Shown one piece after another: positions 8,019 to 16,172 of a DNA stretch of 41,422 nucleotides. The stretch comes from an uncultured Lachnospiraceae bacterium (GTDB lineage: Bacteria; Bacillota; Clostridia; Lachnospirales; Lachnospiraceae): positions 1 to 41,422 of the forward strand of contig CANQSA010000022.1 in assembly GCA_947626415.1 (NCBI GenBank), in the 5' to 3' direction. Each line of letters begins with the position of its first letter. The first letter of the stretch is position 1. A program made the position numbers and the translations under genes. Below the pieces are notes generated by a model. It was not told the origin of the DNA and did no database searches. It worked only from the letters and a program-made list of their open reading frames with translations.

Positions 8019-9287
8019 CTAGGGTGACAGTACCTGATGCAGCAGTTCTGCCAGCGGCTCCATTGCGTTTAATTCTTCCTGCAGGGTGTTGGTCTGCGCG
8101 CCGACTTCGATCAGCATGGCTTTCGGCCGCATATCCAGATTATATTTATAAGCGTTCAGATAATTACAGCGTACAAAATCCGGATAGGTCTTTAAAGCGG
8201 CCAGACGCATCTGCAGGCTCATGGCAAGGTTTTCGGTAAGGTAGGGATTGTACAGGCCGTCTACGTCTCCCAGTCCCTGAATCCTCGACAGGCCGTTAAA
8301 AAACATAATTTTGGCAGTCTGTTTTCCGTTGATCTGGGTAACCAGACGCACATTTTCCCCGACCCCGTCTCTGTGCACATCCAGTACCACTTCCACGGAA
8401 GGATTTTCCCGGAGAATCTGACTGATCTTTTCCCGGGCGTAGTCGTAGGCTTTATTCCGGTCCAGTTTTCCGTTGACCAGATCATAGGCAGTCGTATCGT
8501 GGATCACATTATAGTGATATTTTTCGGTCAGAAGTTCGGTCAGGTAATTGCCGACGCCGATGATTGTGGTAGAAGGGTCGCCGGCAACCGTATCGGTAAA
8601 TCCCTCCTGAGAATGGGTATGATAGATCAGAATCTGCGGTTTTTTGCGATTGGTCTGTTTCAGCGTCATATCCATTTGCGACAGCTTCAGCATATCTACA
8701 TCCTGTTTGGTGATATAGGTCGTTCCGGATACCACGTAATAATTGGAGATCATATAGTTAAAGTCCGAAAGCTGCTTTTTCGCCAGTACGATCCCCTTCG
8801 TGGTCTGCGCGTTGGCGCTGTCGGCGTTAGATGACGCAGAAGCGGTTTCTTTTTGCGGATTCGTTTTAGAAGCGGTTTTCTGTTTCGTTTCCGCTTCTTT
8901 TGTCTGTTCAGAGGATTGTTCGGCGTCCATCAGCAAAACTTCTTCCCCGGCAGACATCCAGAAACTTTCTTTTTGCCAGAAATCTTCGTCTTCCCCATAT
9001 TGCATGAGATACTGCTGAATCGGACTGGAGATCTCCTGGCGGACGGCTTCTGAATCCCAAAAACCGGCTTCGCTTCCCATTACATAGGAACGGATCGGAT
9101 TTTCCGCTACGTTAAAATATGTAATCAGCGTTTTGCAGCCATTGGAAAGCCACACCCGGCAGCGATCCTGCACCCAATGGGTGTCACAGACGGCTTTCCC
9201 GAGCATGATCCCGAGAAAAAGCGCTGCCGCAAAAACGCCGATCCGCGGCAGATTCCATTGTTTCCTTTGTCGATTTCTGTTTCGCAC
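8019..9287 (-). CDS. spoIIP: stage II sporulation protein P (peptidoglycan amidase/endopeptidase of engulfment)
   Basis: SpoIIP works with SpoIID and SpoIIM to remodel septal peptidoglycan during engulfment. An N-terminal membrane anchor (LPRIGVFAAALFLGIMLG) is followed by a low-complexity Ser/Thr/Lys/Gln-rich linker (about residues 120-165). The catalytic domain then shows QILIYHTHSQEGF, VVLDVHRDG and AMLIEVGAQTNT, the family's His/Glu motifs. I chose the GTG at 9287, preceded by GGTGAGG at a normal distance. A GTG four codons upstream (9299) has almost no spacer to its SD. It lies 67 bp downstream of gpr on the same strand, as in other spore formers. Confidence 0.92.
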   Translation of the reverse strand: MRNRNRQRKQWNLPRIGVFAAALFLGIMLGKAVCDTHWVQDRCRVWLSNGCKTLITYFNVAENPIRSYVMGSEAGFWDSEAVRQEISSPIQQYLMQYGEDEDFWQKESFWMSAGEEVLLMDAEQSSEQTKEAETKQKTASKTNPQKETASASSNADSANAQTTKGIVLAKKQLSDFNYMISNYYVVSGTTYITKQDVDMLKLSQMDMTLKQTNRKKPQILIYHTHSQEGFTDTVAGDPSTTIIGVGNYLTELLTEKYHYNVIHDTTAYDLVNGKLDRNKAYDYAREKISQILRENPSVEVVLDVHRDGVGENVRLVTQINGKQTAKIMFFNGLSRIQGLGDVDGLYNPYLTENLAMSLQMRLAALKTYPDFVRCNYLNAYKYNLDMRPKAMLIEVGAQTNTLQEELNAMEPLAELLHQVLSP

Positions 9288-9354
9288 CGTTTTCCTCACC
9301 TCTCCGCTATCATATATATGCCGGAAAACGGCGCTTGTTGCTCTGTTTTTTTAC

Positions 9355-10299
9355 TTATCCGGCAAAAGCCAGATTCAGCCCTTCGGAAAGCGTAATGCTT
9401 AGCTGGTGTATCGTTTCATCTACGTCTTTTGGCGTAACATATAAGATCCCCAGATCGGGCTCCAGCAGTTCCCGGATCAATTCCTGCCGCTCCTGTTCCT
9501 GAAACTGCATCAGGGTTTCCCGGAGAGATTTCAGCTCCGTAACTTCTTCGAGCGCGTCCATCAGATTTTCCATGGTATCAGAAACGATCGCGGAAGCCTC
9601 CACAACCGTAGGAACGCCGATGGCGATCACGGGGATCCCCAGCGTTTCCTCCGAAATACAGTTTCTGTGGTTTCCGACGCCGGAGCCGGGAGCGATCCCG
9701 GTATTAGTGATCTGAATGGTGGTATTCAACCGCCTCGTGCTGCGCGCCGCCAGAGAGTCGATCGCGATTACCACATCCGGATGGGTTTCGTTTACCACGC
9801 CCTTTACGATCTCTGCGGTTTCCATTCCGGTTTTTGCCATAACGCCGGGGATCAGGCTGCTGACCAGTACGGCTTCGGAACTGTCGTTTTGTTCTTCGGA
9901 AAGATGCCGCGTAATGCACAGGTGATCCACTGCCAGCGGCCCCAGCGCGTCCGGCGTGACATCCTGATTGCCCAGTCCGACCGCCAAAACAGAGAGCCTG
10001 TTTTTCTTCGGAACCAGTTCCCGAATGTATTTTGCCAAAACGACGGCTGCTTCTCTGTGGTAATCTTCGTCCGCGTACTGCAGATTCTTAGCTTCCAGTG
10101 TAATATAGGTTCCGATGGGCTTTTGCATGGCCTTTGCCCCGGCCTGGTTTTGAATGACGACGCGGGTGACGGTGATGTCCCGTGCTTCATCCCGTTCTTT
10201 TTCTAAAATAACGCCTTTTACTTCGGTATTGGTTCCGGCAAAACGTTCCCGCGCTTCCAGTGCCAGATCTGTCCGAACCTGATATCCGTGCTCTGCCAT
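9355..10299 (-). CDS. gpr: germination protease GPR (spore protease, peptidase A25)
   Basis: GPR degrades the small acid-soluble spore proteins during germination. The product has about 314 residues. It begins MAEHGYQVRTDLALEARER (the VRTDLA block is where the zymogen is processed) and continues with LSVLAVGLGNQDVTPDALGP, SLIPGVMAKTGMETAEIV, VVIAIDSLAARSTRRLNTTIQ and GIAPGSGVGNHR, all family hallmarks. The start at 10299 has GGAG with a 6-nt spacer. An ATG four codons upstream (10311) has only a poor site. It is transcribed toward spoIIP. Confidence 0.95.
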   Translation of the reverse strand: MAEHGYQVRTDLALEARERFAGTNTEVKGVILEKERDEARDITVTRVVIQNQAGAKAMQKPIGTYITLEAKNLQYADEDYHREAAVVLAKYIRELVPKKNRLSVLAVGLGNQDVTPDALGPLAVDHLCITRHLSEEQNDSSEAVLVSSLIPGVMAKTGMETAEIVKGVVNETHPDVVIAIDSLAARSTRRLNTTIQITNTGIAPGSGVGNHRNCISEETLGIPVIAIGVPTVVEASAIVSDTMENLMDALEEVTELKSLRETLMQFQEQERQELIRELLEPDLGILYVTPKDVDETIHQLSITLSEGLNLAFAG

Positions 10300-10401
10300 A
10301 GTGTTCTCCATTCTTTGTTCATTTTCCTGAAGCTACCGTTAGTTTATCCCGGATCTCTGAAAATAACCGCTGTTTTTTCAAAAGCAGAATGATGGCGAAG
10401 G

Positions 10402-10430
10402 TTGACTTTTTTTTCGGAAACAACTATAGT
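10402..10430 (+). promoter_or_regulatory. promoter of the first CotH-like gene
   Basis: TTGACT (10402-10407), 17-bp spacer, TATAGT (10425-10430), 44 bp before the TTG start at 10475. It lies in the 175-bp divergent gap between gpr and the CotH-like gene. I see no clear sigma-G type site for gpr in this gap. Confidence 0.65.
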
Positions 10431-10474
10431 TAGGTGAGAAAACCATTCTTAAAATCCGACAGGGAAGTGATGAG

Positions 10475-11902
10475 TTGAAAAGACGGCCGAGAATCATTTT
10501 GTTGTCTGTGATCGGGGCTGCGGTGCTTGCGGCAATCGGAATCGTTGGGATGAAACTGCAGGACTGGCTGCCGAGTGAAGAGGCGGGCACAGAGGACAGA
10601 CTGACTTATGACAAAGTAATATTTGATAAAAACAAGGTGCTTTCCATCGATATTACGCTTGCGGAAACGGACTGGAACGCCATGCTGGAAGCGCCGTTGG
10701 ATAAGACCTATTATCCGTGCAGTATCACGATAAACGGAGAGACCTTTACCAATGTGGGAATTGCTACCAAGGGAAACTCCAGTCTGAAGCGGGTGGCGGA
10801 GGAACCGGACCTGAACCGGTACGGTTTTAAGATATCCTTCGGACATTTTGTGAAAGGGCAGACCTGTCACGGGCTGGATAAGCTGCTGCTGAACGCCAAT
10901 TACGCGGATGCCACCTATATGAAGGAGTACATTTCCTATGATCTGCATACCCGCATGGGCGTCCCGACGCCGCTGTTTTCTTACGCGGATCTGAAGATCA
11001 ACGGGCAGCTGCGCGGGCTTTATCTGGCCGTGGAAGACATCGAGGAGAGTTTTATTCTTCGCAATTTCGGCAAAACAGAGGGACAGTTATATAAGCCCAG
11101 CTATCTGAAAGGCGAGAGCTTTTACGCCGGCGCAGACCTGAGCTATCAGGGAGACGACAGCAGCAAGTATGAGACTATTTTAAACAGCGCCCAGCTGGGA
11201 ACGGCTTCCCAAGAGGACGCGCAAAAGCTGATCGCTTCATTAAAGCATCTGGAAGAACAGACAGAACTGGAAACTTATGTGGCTGTGGATTCTACGCTGC
11301 GGATGCTGGCGGTCAACGCTTTTATCATGAATGACGACTGTTATTTCGGCGATCAGATCCATAATTATTATATCTATGAAAAGGGAAATTGTCTGACGAT
11401 GCTGCCTTGGGACTACAATCTGGCGTTCGGCGGATATACCAATCCCGCAAAAGCGATCACGGCATCGGACCTGGTCAACCGGCCTCTGGATTCGGTGACG
11501 CCGTTCGGCTCCTGGGAAAAACGTCCGCTGGTCAAACGGCTGTTGTCGGTGGAAGAATATAAAACAACGTATCATACTTACACGAAGCAGATTTTACAGG
11601 ATTACTTTGAAGCCGGTGTTTTTGAAGCGGAGATAGACCGGCTGCAGACGCTGATCGATTCCTATGTCAAAGCGCAGACGGAGACGTTTTATCCGTATGA
11701 ACAATTTCTGCAGGCGACTGCCATGTTAAAGAAAACCGGGATGCGCCGGGCGGAAAGTGTGGCAAAACAGTTCTCCGGCGAGCTGGGGATCACGCACGCG
11801 GAGCAGATCGGACAGCAGGAGAAACTAGTGGATACCGGCGATATTGATTTGAAACTGATGGGACATTACTGGGATTTCGGCGCGGCGTACGACACGGAGT
11901 AG
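10475..11902 (+). CDS. CotH-like kinase family protein, membrane-anchored
   Basis: The product is 475 residues. An N-terminal signal anchor (IILLSVIGAAVLAAIGIVGM) is followed by a CotH domain: GIATKGNSSL, GFKISFGHFV, LDKLLLNANYADATYMKEY, GLYLAVEDIEESF, and the late MNDDCYFGDQIHNYYIY plus MLPWDYNLAFGG, where the Asp residues act in the atypical kinase site. In Bacillus, CotH phosphorylates spore coat proteins; here the membrane anchor suggests action at the cell or forespore surface. TTG start with AGGGAAG upstream. It sits between gpr/spoIIP and lepA, fitting a sporulation role, but CotH-like proteins also occur outside sporulation. Confidence 0.85.
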   Translation: MKRRPRIILLSVIGAAVLAAIGIVGMKLQDWLPSEEAGTEDRLTYDKVIFDKNKVLSIDITLAETDWNAMLEAPLDKTYYPCSITINGETFTNVGIATKGNSSLKRVAEEPDLNRYGFKISFGHFVKGQTCHGLDKLLLNANYADATYMKEYISYDLHTRMGVPTPLFSYADLKINGQLRGLYLAVEDIEESFILRNFGKTEGQLYKPSYLKGESFYAGADLSYQGDDSSKYETILNSAQLGTASQEDAQKLIASLKHLEEQTELETYVAVDSTLRMLAVNAFIMNDDCYFGDQIHNYYIYEKGNCLTMLPWDYNLAFGGYTNPAKAITASDLVNRPLDSVTPFGSWEKRPLVKRLLSVEEYKTTYHTYTKQILQDYFEAGVFEAEIDRLQTLIDSYVKAQTETFYPYEQFLQATAMLKKTGMRRAESVAKQFSGELGITHAEQIGQQEKLVDTGDIDLKLMGHYWDFGAAYDTE

Positions 11903-11928
11903 ACATTGTCTTTGTTGTGTGTTAAGAT
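11900..11928 (+). promoter_or_regulatory. promoter of the lepA-hemW-mnmA unit
   Basis: TAGACA (11900-11905), 17-bp spacer, TAAGAT (11923-11928), 34 bp before lepA. The -35 overlaps the stop codon of the CotH-like gene. Confidence 0.6.
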
Positions 11929-11962
11929 ACCAGTGAAATAAAAAAAGGATAGCAGGAAGCGT

Positions 11963-13777
11963 ATGGCGAAAACAGAACAGAACAGAATCAGAAATTTTTG
12001 TATTATTGCGCATATCGATCACGGAAAGTCTACCCTGGCGGACCGGATCATTGAAAAAACAGGACTTTTGACCAGCCGGGAAATGCAGGCGCAGGTCCTT
12101 GACAATATGGAACTGGAACGGGAGCGGGGGATCACCATTAAGTCTCAGGCGGTGCGGACCGTATATCGGGCAAAGGACGGAAAAGAGTATATCTTCAATC
12201 TGATCGATACCCCGGGCCATGTGGATTTTAATTATGAGGTGTCCCGGAGCCTGGCGGCCTGTGACGGAGCGATCCTGGTGGTAGACGCGGCACAGGGGAT
12301 TGAGGCGCAGACGCTTGCCAATGTGTATCTGGCGCTGGACCACGACCTGGAGGTGCTTCCCGTGATCAATAAGATCGACCTGCCCAGCGCGGAACCGGAG
12401 CGGGTGAAGCATGAGATCGAGGATGTGATCGGCCTGGATACGGAAAATGCGCCGCTGATCTCAGCGAAAAACGGGATCAATATTGAAGACGTGCTGGAAC
12501 AGGTGGTAAAACAGCTTCCGCCGCCGGAGGGAGATCCGGAGGCGCCGCTGCAGGCTTTGATTTTTGACAGCGTTTATGATTCCTATAAAGGCGTGATCGT
12601 ATTTTTCCGGATTAAGGAGGGAACGGTGCGGCCCGGTATGACGATCCGGATGATGGCGACCGGCGCCGTTGCCAATGTGGTGGAAGTCGGCTATTTTGGT
12701 GCGGGGCAGCTGATCCCCTGTGAGGAACTGAGCGCCGGCATGGTCGGATATCTGACTGCCAGCATCAAGAATGTGAAGGATACCCGCGTGGGCGATACCG
12801 TAACGGAGGACAGGCGTCCCTGTGCCGCTCCGCTGCCCGGTTACCGGAAGGTAAATTCCATGGTATACTGCGGAATGTATCCGGCGGACGGTTCCAAATA
12901 CGGAGACTTGCGGGATGCGTTGGAAAAACTCCAGTTAAACGACGCTTCTTTAAATTTTGAGCCGGAAACCTCAGCCGCTCTGGGCTTTGGATTCCGCTGC
13001 GGCTTCCTGGGACTGCTCCATCTGGAGATCATACAGGAACGGCTGGAGCGTGAATACAATCTGGATCTGGTGACAACGGCTCCCAGCGTAATCTATAAAG
13101 TGCACAAGACGGACGGAACGGTGATCGATCTGACGAATCCCAGCAATCTGCCGGATCCCAGTGAGATCGCTTTTATGGAAGAACCGATGGTTGCGGCGGA
13201 GATCATGGTAACGACGGAATTTATCGGCCCGATCATGGAGCTGTGCCAGCAGCGGCGCGGCGTCTACAAGGGAATGGATTATATAGAAGGAACCCGCGCC
13301 ATGCTGCGGTATGATCTTCCGCTGAATGAGATCATCTATGATTTCTTTGACGCGCTGAAATCCCGTTCCCGGGGATATGCGTCCTTTGATTATGACATGA
13401 AAGGCTATGTGGAGTCCAAACTGGTAAAACTGGATATTTTGATCAATAAAGAAGAAGTAGATGCCCTGTCTTTTATCATTCATGCGGACAACGCGTATGA
13501 GCGGGGCAGGAAAATGTGTGTCAAGCTGAAAGAGGAGATCCCGCGGCAGCTCTTTGAGGTACCGATCCAGGCGGCAATCGGCAATAAAGTGATTGCCAGA
13601 GAAACCGTCAAGGCCATGCGGAAAGATGTGCTGGCAAAATGCTACGGCGGCGATATTACCCGTAAGAAAAAACTGTTGGAAAAACAGAAAGAAGGGAAAA
13701 AGCGGATGCGGCAGATCGGCAGCGTAGAGATCCCTCAGAAGGCTTTTATGAGCGTATTGAAATTGGATGATGAATAA
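11963..13777 (+). CDS. lepA: elongation factor 4 (ribosomal back-translocase LepA)
   Basis: The 604-residue translational GTPase has normal length. The G domain shows G1 [14 protein letters not shown], the [11 protein letters not shown] switch region, DTPGHVDF (G3) and NKIDLP (G4). The LepA-specific end is present: [21 protein letters not shown] with the basic [20 protein letters not shown] just before it. It overlaps hemW by 11 bp. The lepA-hemW order is conserved in Firmicutes. Confidence 0.97.
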   Translation: MAKTEQNRIRNFCIIAHIDHGKSTLADRIIEKTGLLTSREMQAQVLDNMELERERGITIKSQAVRTVYRAKDGKEYIFNLIDTPGHVDFNYEVSRSLAACDGAILVVDAAQGIEAQTLANVYLALDHDLEVLPVINKIDLPSAEPERVKHEIEDVIGLDTENAPLISAKNGINIEDVLEQVVKQLPPPEGDPEAPLQALIFDSVYDSYKGVIVFFRIKEGTVRPGMTIRMMATGAVANVVEVGYFGAGQLIPCEELSAGMVGYLTASIKNVKDTRVGDTVTEDRRPCAAPLPGYRKVNSMVYCGMYPADGSKYGDLRDALEKLQLNDASLNFEPETSAALGFGFRCGFLGLLHLEIIQERLEREYNLDLVTTAPSVIYKVHKTDGTVIDLTNPSNLPDPSEIAFMEEPMVAAEIMVTTEFIGPIMELCQQRRGVYKGMDYIEGTRAMLRYDLPLNEIIYDFFDALKSRSRGYASFDYDMKGYVESKLVKLDILINKEEVDALSFIIHADNAYERGRKMCVKLKEEIPRQLFEVPIQAAIGNKVIARETVKAMRKDVLAKCYGGDITRKKKLLEKQKEGKKRMRQIGSVEIPQKAFMSVLKLDDE

Positions 13778-14933
13778 AAACAGCTTTGAACTCTATGTGC
13801 ATATCCCGTTTTGTAAACAGAAATGTTATTACTGCGATTTCCTGTCGGCGCCGGCAGATGCGGAACAGATCGCCGCTTATCGGGAAGCGCTGCTTGGGGA
13901 GATCCGGTATATGAGCGCGCAGATCCGGCAGGCAGAAAACGGGCAGACTGGGACAGTGCAGTCCGTGTTTATCGGAGGCGGAACGCCGTCGTATATCCCG
14001 GAAGCGGATATTGCGGCGATTCTTGCGGAAATCCGAAGACAGTTTACGGTGGAACCGGACGCCGAGATCAGTATGGAGTGCAATCCGGGCACACTGACGC
14101 AAAAAAAGGCCGTCTGCTATCGGAAGGCAGGGATCAACCGGATCAGCCTGGGGCTGCAGAGTACGGACAACGCCTGTCTTGCGCGGATCGGCAGGATCCA
14201 TACCTGGGAAACGTTTCTGGAAAGTTATGCGATCTGCCGGGAAGTTGGCTTTGACAATATCAATATCGATCTGATGAGCGCGCTGCCCGGCCAGACCTTA
14301 GCGGAATATCTGGACGGACTGCGGTGGGCAGCCGATTTAAAACCGGAGCATATTTCCGCCTATAGTCTGATCGTAGAGCCGGGGACCGCATTGGAGACCA
14401 TGCTTGCGAACGGCCAGGCGGCGCCGCTTCCGACAGAAGAAACGGAACGGGAAATGTATGAACAGACCGGAGCCGTTTTGCGGCAGCAGGGATATCATCG
14501 GTATGAGATCTCAAATTACTGCAGACCGGGAAAGGAATGCCGGCACAACTGCGGGTATTGGAAGCGGACGCCCTATCTGGGATTCGGTCTGGGCGCCTCT
14601 TCATTCTGGAAGGAGACGCGCTGGCAGAACGAAAGCGTGCTGCAGGCTTATCTGGCAGAGGCGGGAAACCGGGATATCCGGCGGAATCCGGAACGGTTGT
14701 CCGAAAAAGACCGGATGGCGGAATTTATGTTTCTGGGACTCAGAATGACCGCCGGCGTTTCTGCCGGGGAATTTCTGGCGCAGTTCGGCGTGCCGATGGA
14801 ACAGATCTACGGTTCGGTGATCCGAAAATACCGGGACTGCGGTTTACTGGCGGAAGACGGAGACCGGCTCTGTCTGACCGAGGCCGGGATCAATGTGAGC
14901 AATTATATATTTTCGGACTTTTTATTGGAATAA
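13767..14933 (+). CDS. hemW: HemW, radical SAM heme chaperone (coproporphyrinogen III oxidase-like)
   Basis: The 388-residue protein begins with [17 protein letters not shown]. The C-x3-C-x2-C cluster motif is followed by D-F rather than D-C, which favours HemW over true Hem[26 protein letters not shown] and [12 protein letters not shown] follow in the usual order, and the C-terminal HemN-type domain ([13 protein letters not shown]) is complete. HemW proteins bind heme and are thought to insert it into target proteins. The gene overlaps the end of lepA and is followed 7 bp later by mnmA. Confidence 0.93.
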   Translation: MMNKNSFELYVHIPFCKQKCYYCDFLSAPADAEQIAAYREALLGEIRYMSAQIRQAENGQTGTVQSVFIGGGTPSYIPEADIAAILAEIRRQFTVEPDAEISMECNPGTLTQKKAVCYRKAGINRISLGLQSTDNACLARIGRIHTWETFLESYAICREVGFDNINIDLMSALPGQTLAEYLDGLRWAADLKPEHISAYSLIVEPGTALETMLANGQAAPLPTEETEREMYEQTGAVLRQQGYHRYEISNYCRPGKECRHNCGYWKRTPYLGFGLGASSFWKETRWQNESVLQAYLAEAGNRDIRRNPERLSEKDRMAEFMFLGLRMTAGVSAGEFLAQFGVPMEQIYGSVIRKYRDCGLLAEDGDRLCLTEAGINVSNYIFSDFLLE

Positions 14934-14940
14934 GCAGAGA

Positions 14941-16029
14941 ATGGAAATCAGAATGGGAACAGAAAACCAGACAGTTGTAGTGGGTATGTCCGGCGGCGTG
15001 GATTCTTCCGTCGCGGCATATCTCTTAAAAGAACAGGGGTACCGGGTCATCGGCGTGACCATGCAGATTTGGCAGGACGAAACGACAGCCGGGCCGGAAG
15101 GCGGCTGCTGCGGAGTCAGCGCCGTGGAGGACGCCCGCAGAGTGGCGGCAAGCCTGGAAATTCCCTACTATGTTATGAATTTTAAACAGGAATTTGAACG
15201 GGCCGTGATCGACTATTTTGTTTCGGAATATCAGAAGGGCAGGACGCCCAATCCGTGCATCGCATGCAACCGCTATGTCAAATGGGAATCCCTGTTAAAG
15301 CGGAGCATGGAGATTGGAGCGGATTATATCGCGACCGGGCATTACGCCAGGGTACTCCGGCTTCCCAACGGCAGATTTACGCTGCAAAAGTCGGTGACAG
15401 ACGCGAAAGATCAAACCTATGCGCTTTACAATTTGACGCAGGATCAGCTTTCCCGCACGCTGATGCCGGTGGGAGACTATGATAAAGAATCCGTGCGCAG
15501 GATCGCGGATCGGATCGGGTTGGCTGTAGCAAATAAGCCGGACAGCCAGGAAATCTGTTTTGTGCCGGATCAGGATTACAGCGGATTTATCGACCGTTAT
15601 ACAGGGACAAAGGCAAAGCCGGGAAATTTTGTAGATACGGCCGGCAATGTGATCGGCCGGCACTGCGGCATTACGCATTATACGGTAGGACAGCGAAAAG
15701 GGCTGGGGCTGGCTATGGGACATCCGGTGTTTGTAACCGAAATCCGCCCGGACACCAACGAGGTGGTTATCGGCGGAAATGAAGATGTATTTACAGACCG
15801 GTTGTATGCGGATCGGCTGAACTTTATGAGTATTGGCCGATTGGACGGCGCAATGCGTGTCATGGCGAAGATCCGTTACAATCATAAAGGCGCGCCTTGT
15901 ACGGTAAGAATGGTCGGGGAAGACCTGGCGGAATGTGTGTTTGAGGAACCGGTGCGGGCCGTTACGCCGGGCCAGGCGGTTGTATTTTATCAGGAAGATT
16001 TTGTAGTGGGAGGAGGTACCATAGTGTGA
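14941..16029 (+). CDS. mnmA: tRNA-specific 2-thiouridylase MnmA
   Basis: The 362-residue enzyme thiolates U34 of Lys, Glu and Gln tRNAs. The PP-loop GMSGGVDSSVAAYLL is near the N-terminus. The two catalytic cysteines lie in NPCIACNRYVKWE and DSQEICFVPDQDYSGF. GHYAR and YTVGQRKGLG are further markers. The start may be 14941 or the ATG at 14953; neither has a strong SD. The 3' end runs into the 136-bp repeat: its stop TGA (16027-16029) overlaps the GTG of the small frame at 16026. Confidence 0.95.
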   Translation: MEIRMGTENQTVVVGMSGGVDSSVAAYLLKEQGYRVIGVTMQIWQDETTAGPEGGCCGVSAVEDARRVAASLEIPYYVMNFKQEFERAVIDYFVSEYQKGRTPNPCIACNRYVKWESLLKRSMEIGADYIATGHYARVLRLPNGRFTLQKSVTDAKDQTYALYNLTQDQLSRTLMPVGDYDKESVRRIADRIGLAVANKPDSQEICFVPDQDYSGFIDRYTGTKAKPGNFVDTAGNVIGRHCGITHYTVGQRKGLGLAMGHPVFVTEIRPDTNEVVIGGNEDVFTDRLYADRLNFMSIGRLDGAMRVMAKIRYNHKGAPCTVRMVGEDLAECVFEEPVRAVTPGQAVVFYQEDFVVGGGTIV

Positions 16030-16157
16030 AAAATCACACTGATGTGCTGATTTTTCACACGGCTATTTGTGCCGGAGCGTCCCAAATAGCCATGATGGCA
16101 GACGAGAAATCGCCTTCGCGAATTTCTCGTCGCCTCCTTCGCGTAAACGCTCCGGAA
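16022..16157 (+). repeat. 136-bp structured repeat element, copy A
   Basis: It matches copy B (27246-27381, opposite strand) with three mismatches and no gaps. Internal perfect stems are 16024-16036 with 16048-16060 (13 bp, GTGTGAAAAATCA arm), 16061-16069 with 16083-16091 (9 bp, GGCTATTTG arm), and 16101-16110 with 16122-16131 (10 bp, GACGAGAAAT arm). A long-range 8-bp pair CCGGAGCG / CGCTCCGG (16072-16079, 16148-16155) also exists. It overlaps the end of mnmA and stops just before the SD of the sensor gene. It could be a miniature mobile element, a structured RNA, or a coding repeat. Confidence 0.9.
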
Positions 16158-16172
16158 CGGAGGTTAGTATGA
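16026..16172 (+). CDS. candidate 48-residue small protein encoded by repeat copy A
   Basis: The GTG at 16026 follows GGAGGAGG (16009-16017 region) and overlaps the mnmA stop. The frame ends with TGA at 16170-16172, overlapping the ATG of the next gene (ATGA). The product begins (M)KNHTDVLIFHTAICAG and has a basic C-terminal half (RISRRLLRVNAP). Copy B encodes the same peptide apart from one Ala/Thr change and three differences near the end, with the same start and end architecture. I recognise no family. Translation is unproven. Confidence 0.4.
   Translation: MKNHTDVLIFHTAICAGASQIAMMADEKSPSRISRRLLRVNAPERRLV

Noticed and set aside
8373-8834. Plus-strand frame opposite spoIIP, and similar long antisense frames opposite nrdD, lepA and mnmA
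   Set aside because: No RBS or recognisable protein; the frames follow from codon bias of the real genes.
10312-10400. Sigma-G promoter for gpr
   Set aside because: No convincing -35/-10 pair was found by eye on the minus strand.
16067-16168. N-terminal extension of the sensor protein (CRSVPNSHDGRREIAF...) read through the repeat
   Set aside because: MntP would gain the same extension from copy B, and MntP homology starts at its own ATG. The extension is the repeat in another frame.
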